From contig DASSLY010000071.1 of the NCBI GenBank assembly GCA_035689185.1, positions 1 through 48,231 on the forward strand: DNA of 48,231 nt. The letters run 5' to 3'. The translations under genes and the position numbers were made by a program. The notes beneath the pieces were generated by a model. The model saw only the letters and a program-made list of their open reading frames with translations. It made no database searches and was not told the DNA's origin. Numbering within the stretch: the first letter of the stretch is position 1; each line of letters starts with the position of its first letter. This document shows, in pieces, positions 8,240 through 15,911 of the stretch. This stretch comes from DASSLY01 sp035689185 (lineage in GTDB: Bacteria > Actinomycetota > Actinomycetes > Actinomycetales > Dermatophilaceae).

Positions 8240-8253
8240 GGGTGTTGTACAAC
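8228..8253. promoter_or_regulatory. two operator-like GTTGTAC sites
   Basis: GTTGTACAAC at 8244-8253 is a perfect 10-bp palindrome. A second near-copy, GTTGTACATC, lies at 8228-8237, starting 16 bases away and overlapping the -35 box of the NTPase operon. Two similar palindromes at a -35 box are what one expects of a repressor site. The regulator is unknown; either NTPase has a winged helix that might bind here. Confidence 0.45.
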
Positions 8254-8273
8254 TGACTTCCGGCGGCGGAGGC

Positions 8274-8304
8274 GTCGGGAAGCGAGCCCGCCGGGCTCCC
8301 CGAC
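8274..8304 (-). terminator. terminator after S10 peptidase gene
   Basis: GTCGG (8274-8278) pairs with CCGAC (8300-8304) and GAGCC (8284-8288) pairs with GGCTC (8294-8298), forming a GC-rich hairpin right after the stop of the minus-strand peptidase gene and before the NTPase operon promoter. There is no T-run, which is common in Actinobacteria. Confidence 0.45.
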
Positions 8305-8308
8305 CGCG

Positions 8309-9895
8309 TCAGGCAGCCGGCGGGGCGCTGCAGCGGGTGACGAACTCGGCCAGGTGGGCGGACTGGGCGAGCCGCGACGGCTCGTGGACGTACATCATGT
8401 GCCCCGCCTCGTAGAAGCGGTGCTCGATGTTGGCCAGCAGGTCCGCCGGCAGCCGCAGGCGCGCCAGCACCTCCTGCGCCGCGAAGTACGGCGTCGCGCC
8501 GTCGTAGTAGCCGTAGGCGACATGCACCTGCAGGTGCGGATTGGCCCGCATCGCGTTGGCCAGCCGCGGGGTCACGTCGACCGGCTTGCCCTCGAACTCC
8601 TTGAACGACCACGGCGACACGCGTTCGCTGATCTGCTCATAGTGCAGGTCGCTCTCGTATCGCAGCTCGGCGCGGACGTAGTGGTTGAAGGCGGCCGAGT
8701 ACGGCCCGGCGATGGCCAGGTGGGAGGGGTCCATCTCGTACTTCTCCTGCAGCCCGCTCTCGGCCGGCCCGGTGAACCGCGCGTCCAGCCGGCCGACGTC
8801 CAGCCCCTGGTCGCGCAGCAGCTCGGTGAAGTACCGCAGGTGCTCCAGCCGCAGGTCGGCCCGGTGGACGTAGTCGGCCGACACCCCGGCCAGCCGGGCC
8901 ACGGTGGCGACCGCCTCGTCCCGTTCCGCGTCGGTGAGCCGGTTGCCCCGGGACAGCACCCACGGGTAGTCGCGAGCGGCATACGCCTCGGCCTCGGCGA
9001 GCACGTCCGGCAGCGATCGGCCCGGGTGCTTGCCGTGGTAGTGCGCGATCGCCGCGTAGGCGGGCAGGAAATTCGGGTACGCCCGGTCGTCGGGGTGGTC
9101 CAGCCCGATCGAGCCGAGGTCGAGCACGCTGGAGATGAGTACGACCCCGTTGAGGTACATCGCGTACCGGGTCTGCAGGTGGTCGGCCAGTGCGGCGGCG
9201 CGCAGCGTCCCGTAGGACTCCCCGGCCAGCAGCTTCGGCGACATCCAGCGGTTGTTGCGCGTGGTCCACAGCCGGATCAGCTCCCCGACCGACTCCAGGT
9301 CGGCGGTGTAGCCGTGGTACTCCCCGGGCTTGCCGCCCTCGACCGCGCGGGAGTAGCCGGTGGACATCGGGTCGATGAAGACCAGGTCGCTGACCGCCAG
9401 CAGCGACTGCGGGTTGTCCGCGAGCGCGTACGGCGGCCCGCTCAGCGCGCCGACGTCGCCCATCAGCACCCGGCGCGGGCCGAGCAGCCCCAGGTGCAGC
9501 CACACCGAGGACGACCCGGGGCCACCGTTGAACGCGAAGGTCACCGGCCTGCTCGCCGACTCGTCGTCGTCCAGCACGTAGGACGTCATGAACATCTCGC
9601 CCTTGGCCTTCAGCCCCTGGAAGACCCCGTCCTCGTACACCTCGTCGCGCAGCACCACCCGCCCGGCCGTAGCGGTGTACGCCAGCTTGCGCCGGCCCAC
9701 CTTCAGGGTATGCCGGGTGGTCACCAGGTCATCGACCGGCGCGGCCGGCTTGGTGGCCGACCCGGCCGGCGTGTGCCGAGCCGCATCGGCCGCATCGGCC
9801 GCTTCGGTTGATGCGGCCGCTCCGCCGCCGTCGCCGGGCTCCGGCGCCGCGCCGGGCATCGTCACTGGTCCGCCGAGCTGGGGTGGGAAGGTCAT
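8309..9895 (-). CDS. S10 family serine carboxypeptidase-like protein
   Basis: This 528-residue alpha/beta-hydrolase belongs to peptidase family S10. The oxyanion region FNGGPGSSS, the nucleophile motif LAGESYG, the acid segment YGYYDGATPY and the histidine segment EAGHMMYVHE are all present in the expected order. There is no clear signal peptide. The first 55 or so residues are a low-complexity Ala/Pro/Gly stretch partly built from three 9-bp DNA repeats (CCGCATCGG, 9781-9807). Substrates are unknown, probably peptides with a free C-terminus. The ATG at 9895 may not be the true start: shorter versions beginning inside the low-complexity stretch are possible. It is divergent from the HAD gene. 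Confidence 0.88.
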   Translation of the reverse strand: MTFPPQLGGPVTMPGAAPEPGDGGGAAASTEAADAADAARHTPAGSATKPAAPVDDLVTTRHTLKVGRRKLAYTATAGRVVLRDEVYEDGVFQGLKAKGEMFMTSYVLDDDESASRPVTFAFNGGPGSSSVWLHLGLLGPRRVLMGDVGALSGPPYALADNPQSLLAVSDLVFIDPMSTGYSRAVEGGKPGEYHGYTADLESVGELIRLWTTRNNRWMSPKLLAGESYGTLRAAALADHLQTRYAMYLNGVVLISSVLDLGSIGLDHPDDRAYPNFLPAYAAIAHYHGKHPGRSLPDVLAEAEAYAARDYPWVLSRGNRLTDAERDEAVATVARLAGVSADYVHRADLRLEHLRYFTELLRDQGLDVGRLDARFTGPAESGLQEKYEMDPSHLAIAGPYSAAFNHYVRAELRYESDLHYEQISERVSPWSFKEFEGKPVDVTPRLANAMRANPHLQVHVAYGYYDGATPYFAAQEVLARLRLPADLLANIEHRFYEAGHMMYVHEPSRLAQSAHLAEFVTRCSAPPAA

Positions 9896-9943
9896 TGGCC
9901 GACCCTAAACCTGGCGTTGACGTCCGGGCGGGACAATGGCGGG

Positions 9944-10747
9944 GTGACCCACCACAAACCGGTCGAGTGCTGGCTGACCGACATGGACGGTGTTCTCGTC
10001 CACGAGGACCACGCCATCCCCGGAGCGTCGTCGTTCGTGAAGACCCTCATCGCCACCGGACGCCGGTTCCTCGTGCTGACCAACAACTCGATCTACACCC
10101 CGCGCGACCTGCGGGCCCGGCTGCTGCGCAGCGGCATCGACCTGCCCGAGTCGGCCATCTGGACGTCCGCACTGGCCACGGCGCAGTTCCTCGGCGACCA
10201 GCGGGCCGGCGGCTCCGCGTTCGTCATCGGCGAGGTCGGGCTGACCACGGCACTGCACGAGGTGGGGTACGTGCTCACCGACCGGGACCCGGACTACGTG
10301 GTGCTGGGGGAGACCCGCACCTACTCCTTCGAGTCGATCACCCGGGCGATCCGGCTGATCGGCGACGGCGCCCGCTTCATCGCCACCAACCCGGACCCGT
10401 CCGGGCCGTCCGCCGACGGCCCGCTGCCGGCGACCGGTGCGGTGGCCGCCCTGATCAGCCGCGCGACTGGGGTCGAGCCGTACTTCGTCGGCAAGCCCAA
10501 CCCGCTGATGATGCGCACGGCGCTGAACCGGATCGACGCCCACTCCGAGACCACCGTGATGGTCGGCGACCGGATGGACACCGACGTGGTGAGCGGCCTG
10601 GAGGCGGGCCTGCGCACGATCCTCGTGCTCACCGGCTCGACCCGGCGCGAGCAGGTCGAGCAGTTCCCGTTCCGGCCTACCCGGGTGCTCGACTCGATCG
10701 CCGACGTGGCGCCGCTGGTGGAGCAGCTCGCGACCGTCCCGGTGTAG
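9944..10747 (+). CDS. HAD-IIA family phosphatase (NagD-like)
   Basis: This 267-residue haloacid dehalogenase-type hydrolase has motif I DMDGVLV near residue 12, motif II LTNNS, the motif III lysine in GKPNP and motif IV VGDRMDTDV, with the class IIA cap between motifs II and III. Relatives dephosphorylate nucleotides, sugar phosphates or 4-nitrophenyl phosphate; the substrate is not predictable. The GTG at 9944 is taken as start because motif I then lies at the usual distance. GACAAT at 9932-9937 ends six bases before it and may be a weak leaderless -10 box. It is convergent with the DeoR-type regulator across a shared terminator. Confidence 0.9.
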   Translation: MTHHKPVECWLTDMDGVLVHEDHAIPGASSFVKTLIATGRRFLVLTNNSIYTPRDLRARLLRSGIDLPESAIWTSALATAQFLGDQRAGGSAFVIGEVGLTTALHEVGYVLTDRDPDYVVLGETRTYSFESITRAIRLIGDGARFIATNPDPSGPSADGPLPATGAVAALISRATGVEPYFVGKPNPLMMRTALNRIDAHSETTVMVGDRMDTDVVSGLEAGLRTILVLTGSTRREQVEQFPFRPTRVLDSIADVAPLVEQLATVPV

Positions 10748-10751
10748 CCGG

Positions 10752-10791
10752 CGGGGCGGCGCCGGTCTGGCTCTGGTCTAGCGCCGCCCCG
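10752..10791. terminator. bidirectional terminator between HAD and DeoR genes
   Basis: CGGGGCGGCGC (10752-10762) is perfectly complementary to GCGCCGCCCCG (10781-10791), giving an 11-bp stem with an 18-base loop between two converging genes. The right arm runs into the last codons of the regulator gene, whose stop is in the loop. Confidence 0.65.
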
Positions 10792-11581
10792 ACGCCGTGG
10801 GGGCGCTGTCCCGCGGGGCGACGATGAGCTGGCCGACCTGCTCGGCGACCGCGCGCCGGGCCTGGGTGTCCAGCTCGGCATCGGTGACCAGGACGTCGAC
10901 ATCGGTCAGCGTGGCGATGGTGGACAGGCCCACGATCCCCCACTTGCTGTGGTCGGCGACCACGACCAGCCGCCGGGCGCAGGCGATCATCGCCCGGTTG
11001 GTCTCGGCCTCCTCCAGGTTCGGCGTGGTCAGCCCGGCGCGCAGGTCGATGCCATGGACGCCGAGCAGCAGCGTGTCGACGTGCATGCTGCGCAGCGTCG
11101 CGATCGCCACCGGCCCGACCAGCGCGTCGGAGCGGGTGCGCACCCCGCCGGTCAGCACGACGGTCAGGTCGTCCCGGTTGGGGTCGTGCAGCAGCTCGGC
11201 CACCCTGGGGGAGTTGGTGACCACGGTGAGGTCACGGATCCCGCGCAGCTCGTGCGCGACGGCATACGTGGTCGTCCCGGCGGAGACGGCGATGGACGCG
11301 CCCGGCTGGACCAGCCCGGCGGCCGTGCGGGCGATGGCCGACTTCTCCACTGGGTTGAGCTCGGACTTCACGTGGAAACCCGGCTCCTCGGCGCTGCGGC
11401 CGCCGGCGGCGGTCGCGCCGCCGTGCACCTTCAAGACCAGGCCCTTCTCCGCCAGCACCTCGATGTCGCGGCGGACCGTCATGTCGGATACGCCGAGGAT
11501 CTCGACCAGCTCCGACACGCGGCAGCCGCCGTGGCGGTCCACCTCGCGCAGGATGCGTTCCTGCCGCTGCCGTGCGAGCAC
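10778..11581 (-). CDS. DeoR family transcriptional regulator
   Basis: This 267-residue protein has an N-terminal DeoR helix-turn-helix (CRVSELVEILGVSDMTVRRD, about residues 18-37) followed by a DeoRC sugar-phosphate sensing domain with the typical SAGTTTYAVA and TNSPRVAELL stretches. Such proteins repress sugar or nucleoside catabolic genes and are released by a phosphorylated intermediate. The GTG start at 11581 has a GGGGG-type ribosome site seven bases upstream; an in-frame start 21 codons earlier would add residues unlike the family. No sugar catabolic operon is adjacent, so its target may be remote or the neighbouring HAD phosphatase. Confidence 0.9.
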   Translation of the reverse strand: MLARQRQERILREVDRHGGCRVSELVEILGVSDMTVRRDIEVLAEKGLVLKVHGGATAAGGRSAEEPGFHVKSELNPVEKSAIARTAAGLVQPGASIAVSAGTTTYAVAHELRGIRDLTVVTNSPRVAELLHDPNRDDLTVVLTGGVRTRSDALVGPVAIATLRSMHVDTLLLGVHGIDLRAGLTTPNLEEAETNRAMIACARRLVVVADHSKWGIVGLSTIATLTDVDVLVTDAELDTQARRAVAEQVGQLIVAPRDSAPTASGRR

Positions 11582-11610
11582 GAGTGCCCCCTGACGTGGT
11601 CCGCTGGACC

Positions 11611-11623
11611 GACCATCATGGTC
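11611..11623. promoter_or_regulatory. palindrome upstream of DeoR-type gene
   Basis: GACCATCATGGTC is a perfect odd palindrome lying 29 bases before the DeoR-type GTG, in the divergent gap with trpS. Autoregulation is common in this family, so it is a candidate operator. It could also be chance. Confidence 0.35.
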
Positions 11624-11688
11624 CGGCCCCGGTCCGGCGCGCAACGGTCACGAGCCGGTCGCGACCGGGGCCTGACACAATGTCCCGC

Positions 11689-12708
11689 ATGCCTGAGCAC
11701 GCCGGTATGCCGCGGATCTTCTCCGGGATGCAACCGACGCACGACTCGCTTCACCTGGGCAACTACCTGGGGGCCCTGGTGAACTGGGTGAAGCTGCAGG
11801 ACACCCACGACCCGTACTACTGCGTCGTCGACCTGCACGCGATCACCGTGGAGGTGTCACCGCAACAGCTGCGGGAGCGCAGCCGCCGGACCGCGGCGCA
11901 GTACCTCGCCGGCGGCATCGACCCGGACCGCTCGACGGTCTTCTTGCAGAGCCACGTGAGCGAGCACGCCGAGCTGGCCTGGGTGCTGTCGTGCCTGGCC
12001 GGATTCGGCGAGGCCGCCCGGATGACCCAGTTCAAGGACAAGTCGCAGCGGCACGGCTCCGAGGGCACCACGGTGGGGCTGTTCACCTACCCGCTGCTGA
12101 TGGCGGCCGACATCCTGCTCTACGACACCGCCCAGGTGCCGGTGGGGGAGGACCAGCGCCAGCACCTGGAGCTGACCCGCAACCTCGCGCAGCGGTTCAA
12201 CGCCCGGTACGGCCAGACCTTCGTCGTGCCTGAGCCCTACATCGTCCAGGAGACGGCCAAGATCCACGACCTGCAGGAGCCGCGGGCCAAGATGAGCAAG
12301 TCCTCGCCGAGCCAGGCCGGGATCATCGACCTGCTCGAGGACCCCAAGGTCGTCGCCAAGCGGATCCGCTCGGCGGTCACCGACACCGGCCGTGAGATCC
12401 GGTTCGACGAGGCCGCCAAGCCCGGCGTCTCCAACCTGCTGACGATCCTCTCCGCGCTGACCGGCCGCAGCGTCGAGTCGCTGGAGCAGGACTACGCCGG
12501 CTCGGGCTACGGCGAGCTCAAGGCCGACGTCGCCGAGGTGGTGCTGGCCAGGTTGACGCCGTTCCGCGAGCGGACCCTGGCGCTGCTGGACGACCCGACC
12601 GAGCTGGACGCGCTGCTCGCCGAGGGTGCGGCGCGGGCCGGTGCCGTCGCGTCGGTCACCCTGCAGCGCGCCTACGACCGGGTGGGTTTCCTGCCCGCGA
12701 AGCGTTGA
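11689..12708 (+). CDS. trpS: tryptophan--tRNA ligase
   Basis: This 339-residue class I aminoacyl-tRNA synthetase charges tRNA-Trp. The HIGH-like motif appears in SLHLGNYLGAL (about residues 20-30) and the KMSKS loop as AKMSKSS (about 201-207). Length matches bacterial TrpS. An ATG at 11680 is in frame as well; 11689 is preferred because CACAAT ends seven bases upstream, suggesting near-leaderless initiation, and no ribosome site precedes either. No T-box leader is visible. The next gene starts seven bases after the stop. Confidence 0.96.
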   Translation: MPEHAGMPRIFSGMQPTHDSLHLGNYLGALVNWVKLQDTHDPYYCVVDLHAITVEVSPQQLRERSRRTAAQYLAGGIDPDRSTVFLQSHVSEHAELAWVLSCLAGFGEAARMTQFKDKSQRHGSEGTTVGLFTYPLLMAADILLYDTAQVPVGEDQRQHLELTRNLAQRFNARYGQTFVVPEPYIVQETAKIHDLQEPRAKMSKSSPSQAGIIDLLEDPKVVAKRIRSAVTDTGREIRFDEAAKPGVSNLLTILSALTGRSVESLEQDYAGSGYGELKADVAEVVLARLTPFRERTLALLDDPTELDALLAEGAARAGAVASVTLQRAYDRVGFLPAKR

Positions 12709-12715
12709 CGTCCCG

Positions 12716-13252
12716 GTGAGCCTGATCGGCGTCTCGATCGCCATCCCGGAGCCGTACGCCGCGCAGCTGCAGGACCGGCGCGCCTCCTACGGCGACCCGC
12801 TGGCCGCCTCCATTCCCACGCACGTGACGCTTCTGCCGCCGACCGAGGTGGCCCCCGGCGGGCTGGCGCGGGTGGCGGGGCACCTGCGACGGGTGGCGTC
12901 CGGGCACCGGCCGTTCTCGATGAGGTTGGCCGGCACCGGCACCTTCCGGCCCGTGTCCCCGGTCGTCTTCGTGCAGATCACCGAGGGGGCTGTCGAGTGC
13001 GCGAAGCTGCAGGACGACGTGCGCTCCGGCCCGCTGGACCGTGAGCTGGACTTCGAGTACCACCCGCACGTCACCGTCGCCCACGACGTCTCCGAGCAGG
13101 CGATGGACCAGGCGATGGCCGAGCTGGCCGACTACGCCTGCACGTTCGACGTCGACGGCTTCCACCTGTACGAGCACGGACCGGACGCGGTGTGGCGAAC
13201 GGTCGAGAAGTTCCTGTTCCGGCCGGTGTCGCGGGGGGAGGTGGGGCGCTGA
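12716..13252 (+). CDS. 2'-5' RNA ligase family protein (2H phosphoesterase)
   Basis: This 178-residue protein carries the two H-x-T motifs of the 2H phosphoesterase superfamily: HVTLLPP near residue 37 and HVTVAH near residue 119. Bacterial members have 2'-5' RNA ligase or cyclic phosphodiesterase activity; the physiological substrate is usually unknown. The GTG at 12716 lies seven bases after trpS, and the stop overlaps the start of the next gene as TGATG, so trpS, this gene and the YihY gene appear to form one transcript. Confidence 0.88.
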   Translation: MSLIGVSIAIPEPYAAQLQDRRASYGDPLAASIPTHVTLLPPTEVAPGGLARVAGHLRRVASGHRPFSMRLAGTGTFRPVSPVVFVQITEGAVECAKLQDDVRSGPLDRELDFEYHPHVTVAHDVSEQAMDQAMAELADYACTFDVDGFHLYEHGPDAVWRTVEKFLFRPVSRGEVGR

Positions 13253-14349
13253 TGCAACGGCTGAAGGACCTGTGGGCCTGGTTCACCCGCACCCGGCCCT
13301 GGCGGGCCTGGCAGCGCTACGGCAGGGTGCGCGGCAACATCCTGGCGGGTGGGGTGGGCTACTTCGCCTTCTTCTCAGTGTTCCCCGCGGTGGCGCTGGC
13401 GTTCACCGTGTTCGGGTTCGTGCTGCGGGGGCGCCCGGACCTGATCCAGCAGATCGCCGACTACCTGAACCAGACCCTGCCCGGCTTCGTCAAGGACGCC
13501 AGGCACCCGAACGGCATCATCTCGGTGCAGGCGCCCAAGGCGGCGACCCTGACCATCACCGGCATCGTCTCGTTCGTGACCCTGCTGCTGGCGGGGATGG
13601 GCTGGCTCGGCGCGCTGCGCGACGGAATCCGCGCGGTCTTCGGCGCCGAGGGCGCCCCTGGCAACGCGCTCACCACCAAGCTGCGCGACCTCGGCGTGCT
13701 GCTGGTCATGGGCGTGGGCATCGTCATCTCCGCGGTGGCGACCGCAGGGGCGGCCTCGGTCGCCTCGTGGGTGGCCGAACGGGTGGGCTTGGGCGGGCAG
13801 GCCTGGATCGTCTCGGTGGCCGGCATCCTGGTCGGCGTCCTCTTGGACTCCGCGCTGATGCTGGTGCTGCTGCGGCTGCTGTCCGGGGTGGACCTGCCCT
13901 GGCGGGACCTGCGCCAGGGCGCGCTGGTCGGGGGGGTCGGCTTCACCCTGCTGAAGCTGCTCGGCGCCCGGCTGTTCGCTGGGACGACGTCCAACCCGCT
14001 GTTCGCGTCGGTGGTGGCCGTGGTGGGCCTGCTGGTCTGGCTGAACCTGATCTCCCGGGTCACGCTGCTGGCCGCGGCCTGGGCCGCCAACGACGTGGAC
14101 ACCCGGGCGCTGGCGTCCTCCTCCGGGGCCAAGACGACGGTGGGGCCGGTCAAGGACATCGGGCCGGTGGCCTTCGGCCCGGTCACGGCGGAGCAGGCGA
14201 TCCAGGAGCTGGGGATGCCGCGCGACCCGTCCCTGCCCCGGTTCGGCACCCGGTCCAAGGACCGGGTGACCCTGGCGGCCGGCGCCGTCCTGGGCGCGAC
14301 CGCCGCGTTCGGCCTGTCCCTCGCGCGGGGTGTGTTCAGCCGCCGCTGA
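13252..14349 (+). CDS. YihY/BrkB family inner membrane protein
   Basis: This 365-residue protein is a YihY/virulence factor BrkB family member with about six membrane segments. The first begins in GGVGYFAFFSVFPAVALAF, the family's aromatic-rich signature. Function is unsettled; older annotation as ribonuclease BN is wrong for this family. The ATG overlaps the preceding stop (TGATG). The C-terminal region is cytoplasmic and charged. The 3' end overlaps the converging ureD gene by 14 bases, so no room remains for a separate terminator. Confidence 0.92.
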   Translation: MQRLKDLWAWFTRTRPWRAWQRYGRVRGNILAGGVGYFAFFSVFPAVALAFTVFGFVLRGRPDLIQQIADYLNQTLPGFVKDARHPNGIISVQAPKAATLTITGIVSFVTLLLAGMGWLGALRDGIRAVFGAEGAPGNALTTKLRDLGVLLVMGVGIVISAVATAGAASVASWVAERVGLGGQAWIVSVAGILVGVLLDSALMLVLLRLLSGVDLPWRDLRQGALVGGVGFTLLKLLGARLFAGTTSNPLFASVVAVVGLLVWLNLISRVTLLAAAWAANDVDTRALASSSGAKTTVGPVKDIGPVAFGPVTAEQAIQELGMPRDPSLPRFGTRSKDRVTLAAGAVLGATAAFGLSLARGVFSRR

Positions 14350-15094
14350 CCGCTGCCAGCTCCGCCAGCCCTGCCCAGGTCGGTCCCAGCGGTGAGGCGT
14401 GGGCGTCCGCGCCGAGGTGGCCGAGGTGGCGGACGACCAGGCCCGGGCCGGAAAGGTCCAGCCGGCACGTCGTCGGGCCCTCCGGCACAGGTGGCGACGG
14501 CACCGGGTCGCCGGCCCAGGTCAGCGTCTCCACCAGCCGGTGCGGCCCCAGCACTCCAGGCCGGCCCCGCGCCGCCCGGGTCAGGTCCAGCTGCTCGACC
14601 AGCAGCGGCGACCCGGCATACGAGACCGTCGTCTCGCAGCGCAGATCGCCGCCGGACTCGCCGTGCCGGCCCAGGACGACCGCGTCCCGCAGCAGGGCCC
14701 GCCCGCCGGCCGCCACGTCGAGGCGCAGCCGCCGACGCACGTCGGCGCCCTGCGCCACGACAAGCGGCTCGCCCCGCCAGACCAGGCTCGCCCCCGCCGC
14801 CACGGCCACCGACACCGTCCAGAGCGCGGGCCGGCCGCGTCCGTCGTAGGCGACCGTGGCGGCCACGTCCACCAGCTCCAGACGGACCCCCTCGCCGAGG
14901 ATGACCCGCAGCTCCACGTCGTCGCCACCCAGCAAGGTGGCCGTGGTGGTGACCAGCGCGACGTCGGCGAAGCCCGGCCCGGCCCGCAGCAGCCGCGGGG
15001 CCAGCTGCCCGGAGCGCACGCGCAGCCGCGGGTGATCCCGGCCGGGGCGGACCGCGAGCTCGGTGACGGACCTGGTCTCAGTGGCCGTGCGCAT
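14336..15094 (-). CDS. ureD: urease accessory protein UreD
   Basis: This 252-residue protein is the UreD/UreH scaffold that binds apo-urease and, with UreF and UreG, delivers nickel to the active site. It shows the family's beta-rich core, including LLGGDDVELRVILGEG and the SPLLVEQLDL region. It is the last gene of the urea operon and overlaps ureG by 17 bases, so it depends on translation of ureG. Sequence conservation in this family is low, but position and motifs make the call firm. Confidence 0.92.
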   Translation of the reverse strand: MRTATETRSVTELAVRPGRDHPRLRVRSGQLAPRLLRAGPGFADVALVTTTATLLGGDDVELRVILGEGVRLELVDVAATVAYDGRGRPALWTVSVAVAAGASLVWRGEPLVVAQGADVRRRLRLDVAAGGRALLRDAVVLGRHGESGGDLRCETTVSYAGSPLLVEQLDLTRAARGRPGVLGPHRLVETLTWAGDPVPSPPVPEGPTTCRLDLSGPGLVVRHLGHLGADAHASPLGPTWAGLAELAAVSGG

Positions 15095-15911
15095 GTGCCC
15101 CGGCAGCGTGGCGGTGGCGGTGCTCGGTGCCGTCCGCGTGCCGGTGCGGCGCCATCGGGCCCGGGTCGCCGGGCACCAGCGCCCCGGCCCGGTGCGCGCC
15201 GAGCACGCCGAGCACCCACCCCGTTAGCGCCAGCACCGAGGACTCGTTCAGCCGGGACAGGCCGACCACCGGGCGGCCGTCGCGGGCCGCGGCCCCCTCG
15301 CGGACCATCCGCTCCGCGTCGACGCCGACATGGGGGGCCAGGTCGGTCTTGTTCACCACCAGCAGGTCGGCGCGGCCGATGCCGGGGCCGCCCTTGCGGA
15401 CCACGTCGCCGCCCCCGGCCACGTCGAGCACGAAGATCTGCGCGTCGACCAGCGCGGGGGAGAAGGTGGCGGTCAGGTTGTCCCCGCCGGACTCGATCAG
15501 CACCAGGTCCAGCGGGGCGAAGTCGCGTTCGAGGTCCTCGACGGCCAGCAGGTTCGCGGTGATGTCGTCCCGAATCGCGGTGTGCGGGCAGGCGCCGGTC
15601 TCGACCGCGCGGATCCGCTCCGGTGCGAGCACCCCCGCGGCCCGCAGCATCCGGGCGTCCTCGTCGGTGTAGATGTCGTTGGTGACCACCCCCAGCGACA
15701 GCCGCGAGCCCAGCCGGGCGCAGAGCAGCCCGATCAGCGAGCTCTTGCCGGTCCCGACCGGGCCGGCGACCCCCAGCCGCATCGGGCGGGAAGGGCCGGG
15801 TGGCTCGGGCAGGCCTGGTGGCTTGGGCAGGTCGGGTGGCTCGGGCAGGTCGGGCAGGTCGGGTGGCTCGGGCAGGCCTGGTGGCTTGGGCAGGTCGGGC
15901 AGGTCAGGCAC
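15078..15911 (-). CDS. ureG: urease accessory GTPase UreG with Pro-rich extension
   Basis: This 277-residue SIMIBI-class GTPase drives nickel insertion into urease. The P-loop is GPVGTGKSS (about residues 50-58); the nickel-binding Cys-Pro-His motif is in TGACPHTAIRDD, and the VVNKTDLA guanine-specificity motif is present. Two unusual parts flank a normal core. The first 42 residues repeat a P-x-L-P-(E/K)-P-P pattern encoded by short DNA repeats, and the last 25 are rich in His, a likely nickel store. The GTG at 15911 has GGAGG eight bases upstream, while the internal ATG at 15782 has no ribosome site, so the extension is probably translated. The start overlaps the ureF end by eight bases. 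Confidence 0.93.
   Translation of the reverse strand: MPDLPDLPKPPGLPEPPDLPDLPEPPDLPKPPGLPEPPGPSRPMRLGVAGPVGTGKSSLIGLLCARLGSRLSLGVVTNDIYTDEDARMLRAAGVLAPERIRAVETGACPHTAIRDDITANLLAVEDLERDFAPLDLVLIESGGDNLTATFSPALVDAQIFVLDVAGGGDVVRKGGPGIGRADLLVVNKTDLAPHVGVDAERMVREGAAARDGRPVVGLSRLNESSVLALTGWVLGVLGAHRAGALVPGDPGPMAPHRHADGTEHRHRHAAGAHAHGH
15793..15908. repeat. short tandem repeats inside ureG 5' end
   Basis: The plus strand shows alternating GGTGGCTCGGGCAGG, GGTGGCTTGGGCAGG and CGGGCAGGT units, all multiples of nine or fifteen/eighteen bases, so the ureG frame is always kept. They encode the proline-rich N-terminus. Near-identical blocks recur (around 15796-15835 and 15865-15900), suggesting recent duplication. 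Confidence 0.85.

Noticed and set aside
15078..15782. shorter UreG starting at the internal ATG
   Set aside because: This start would give a normal-looking UreG, but it has no ribosome site, whereas GTG 15911 has GGAGG at a good distance and overlaps ureF.
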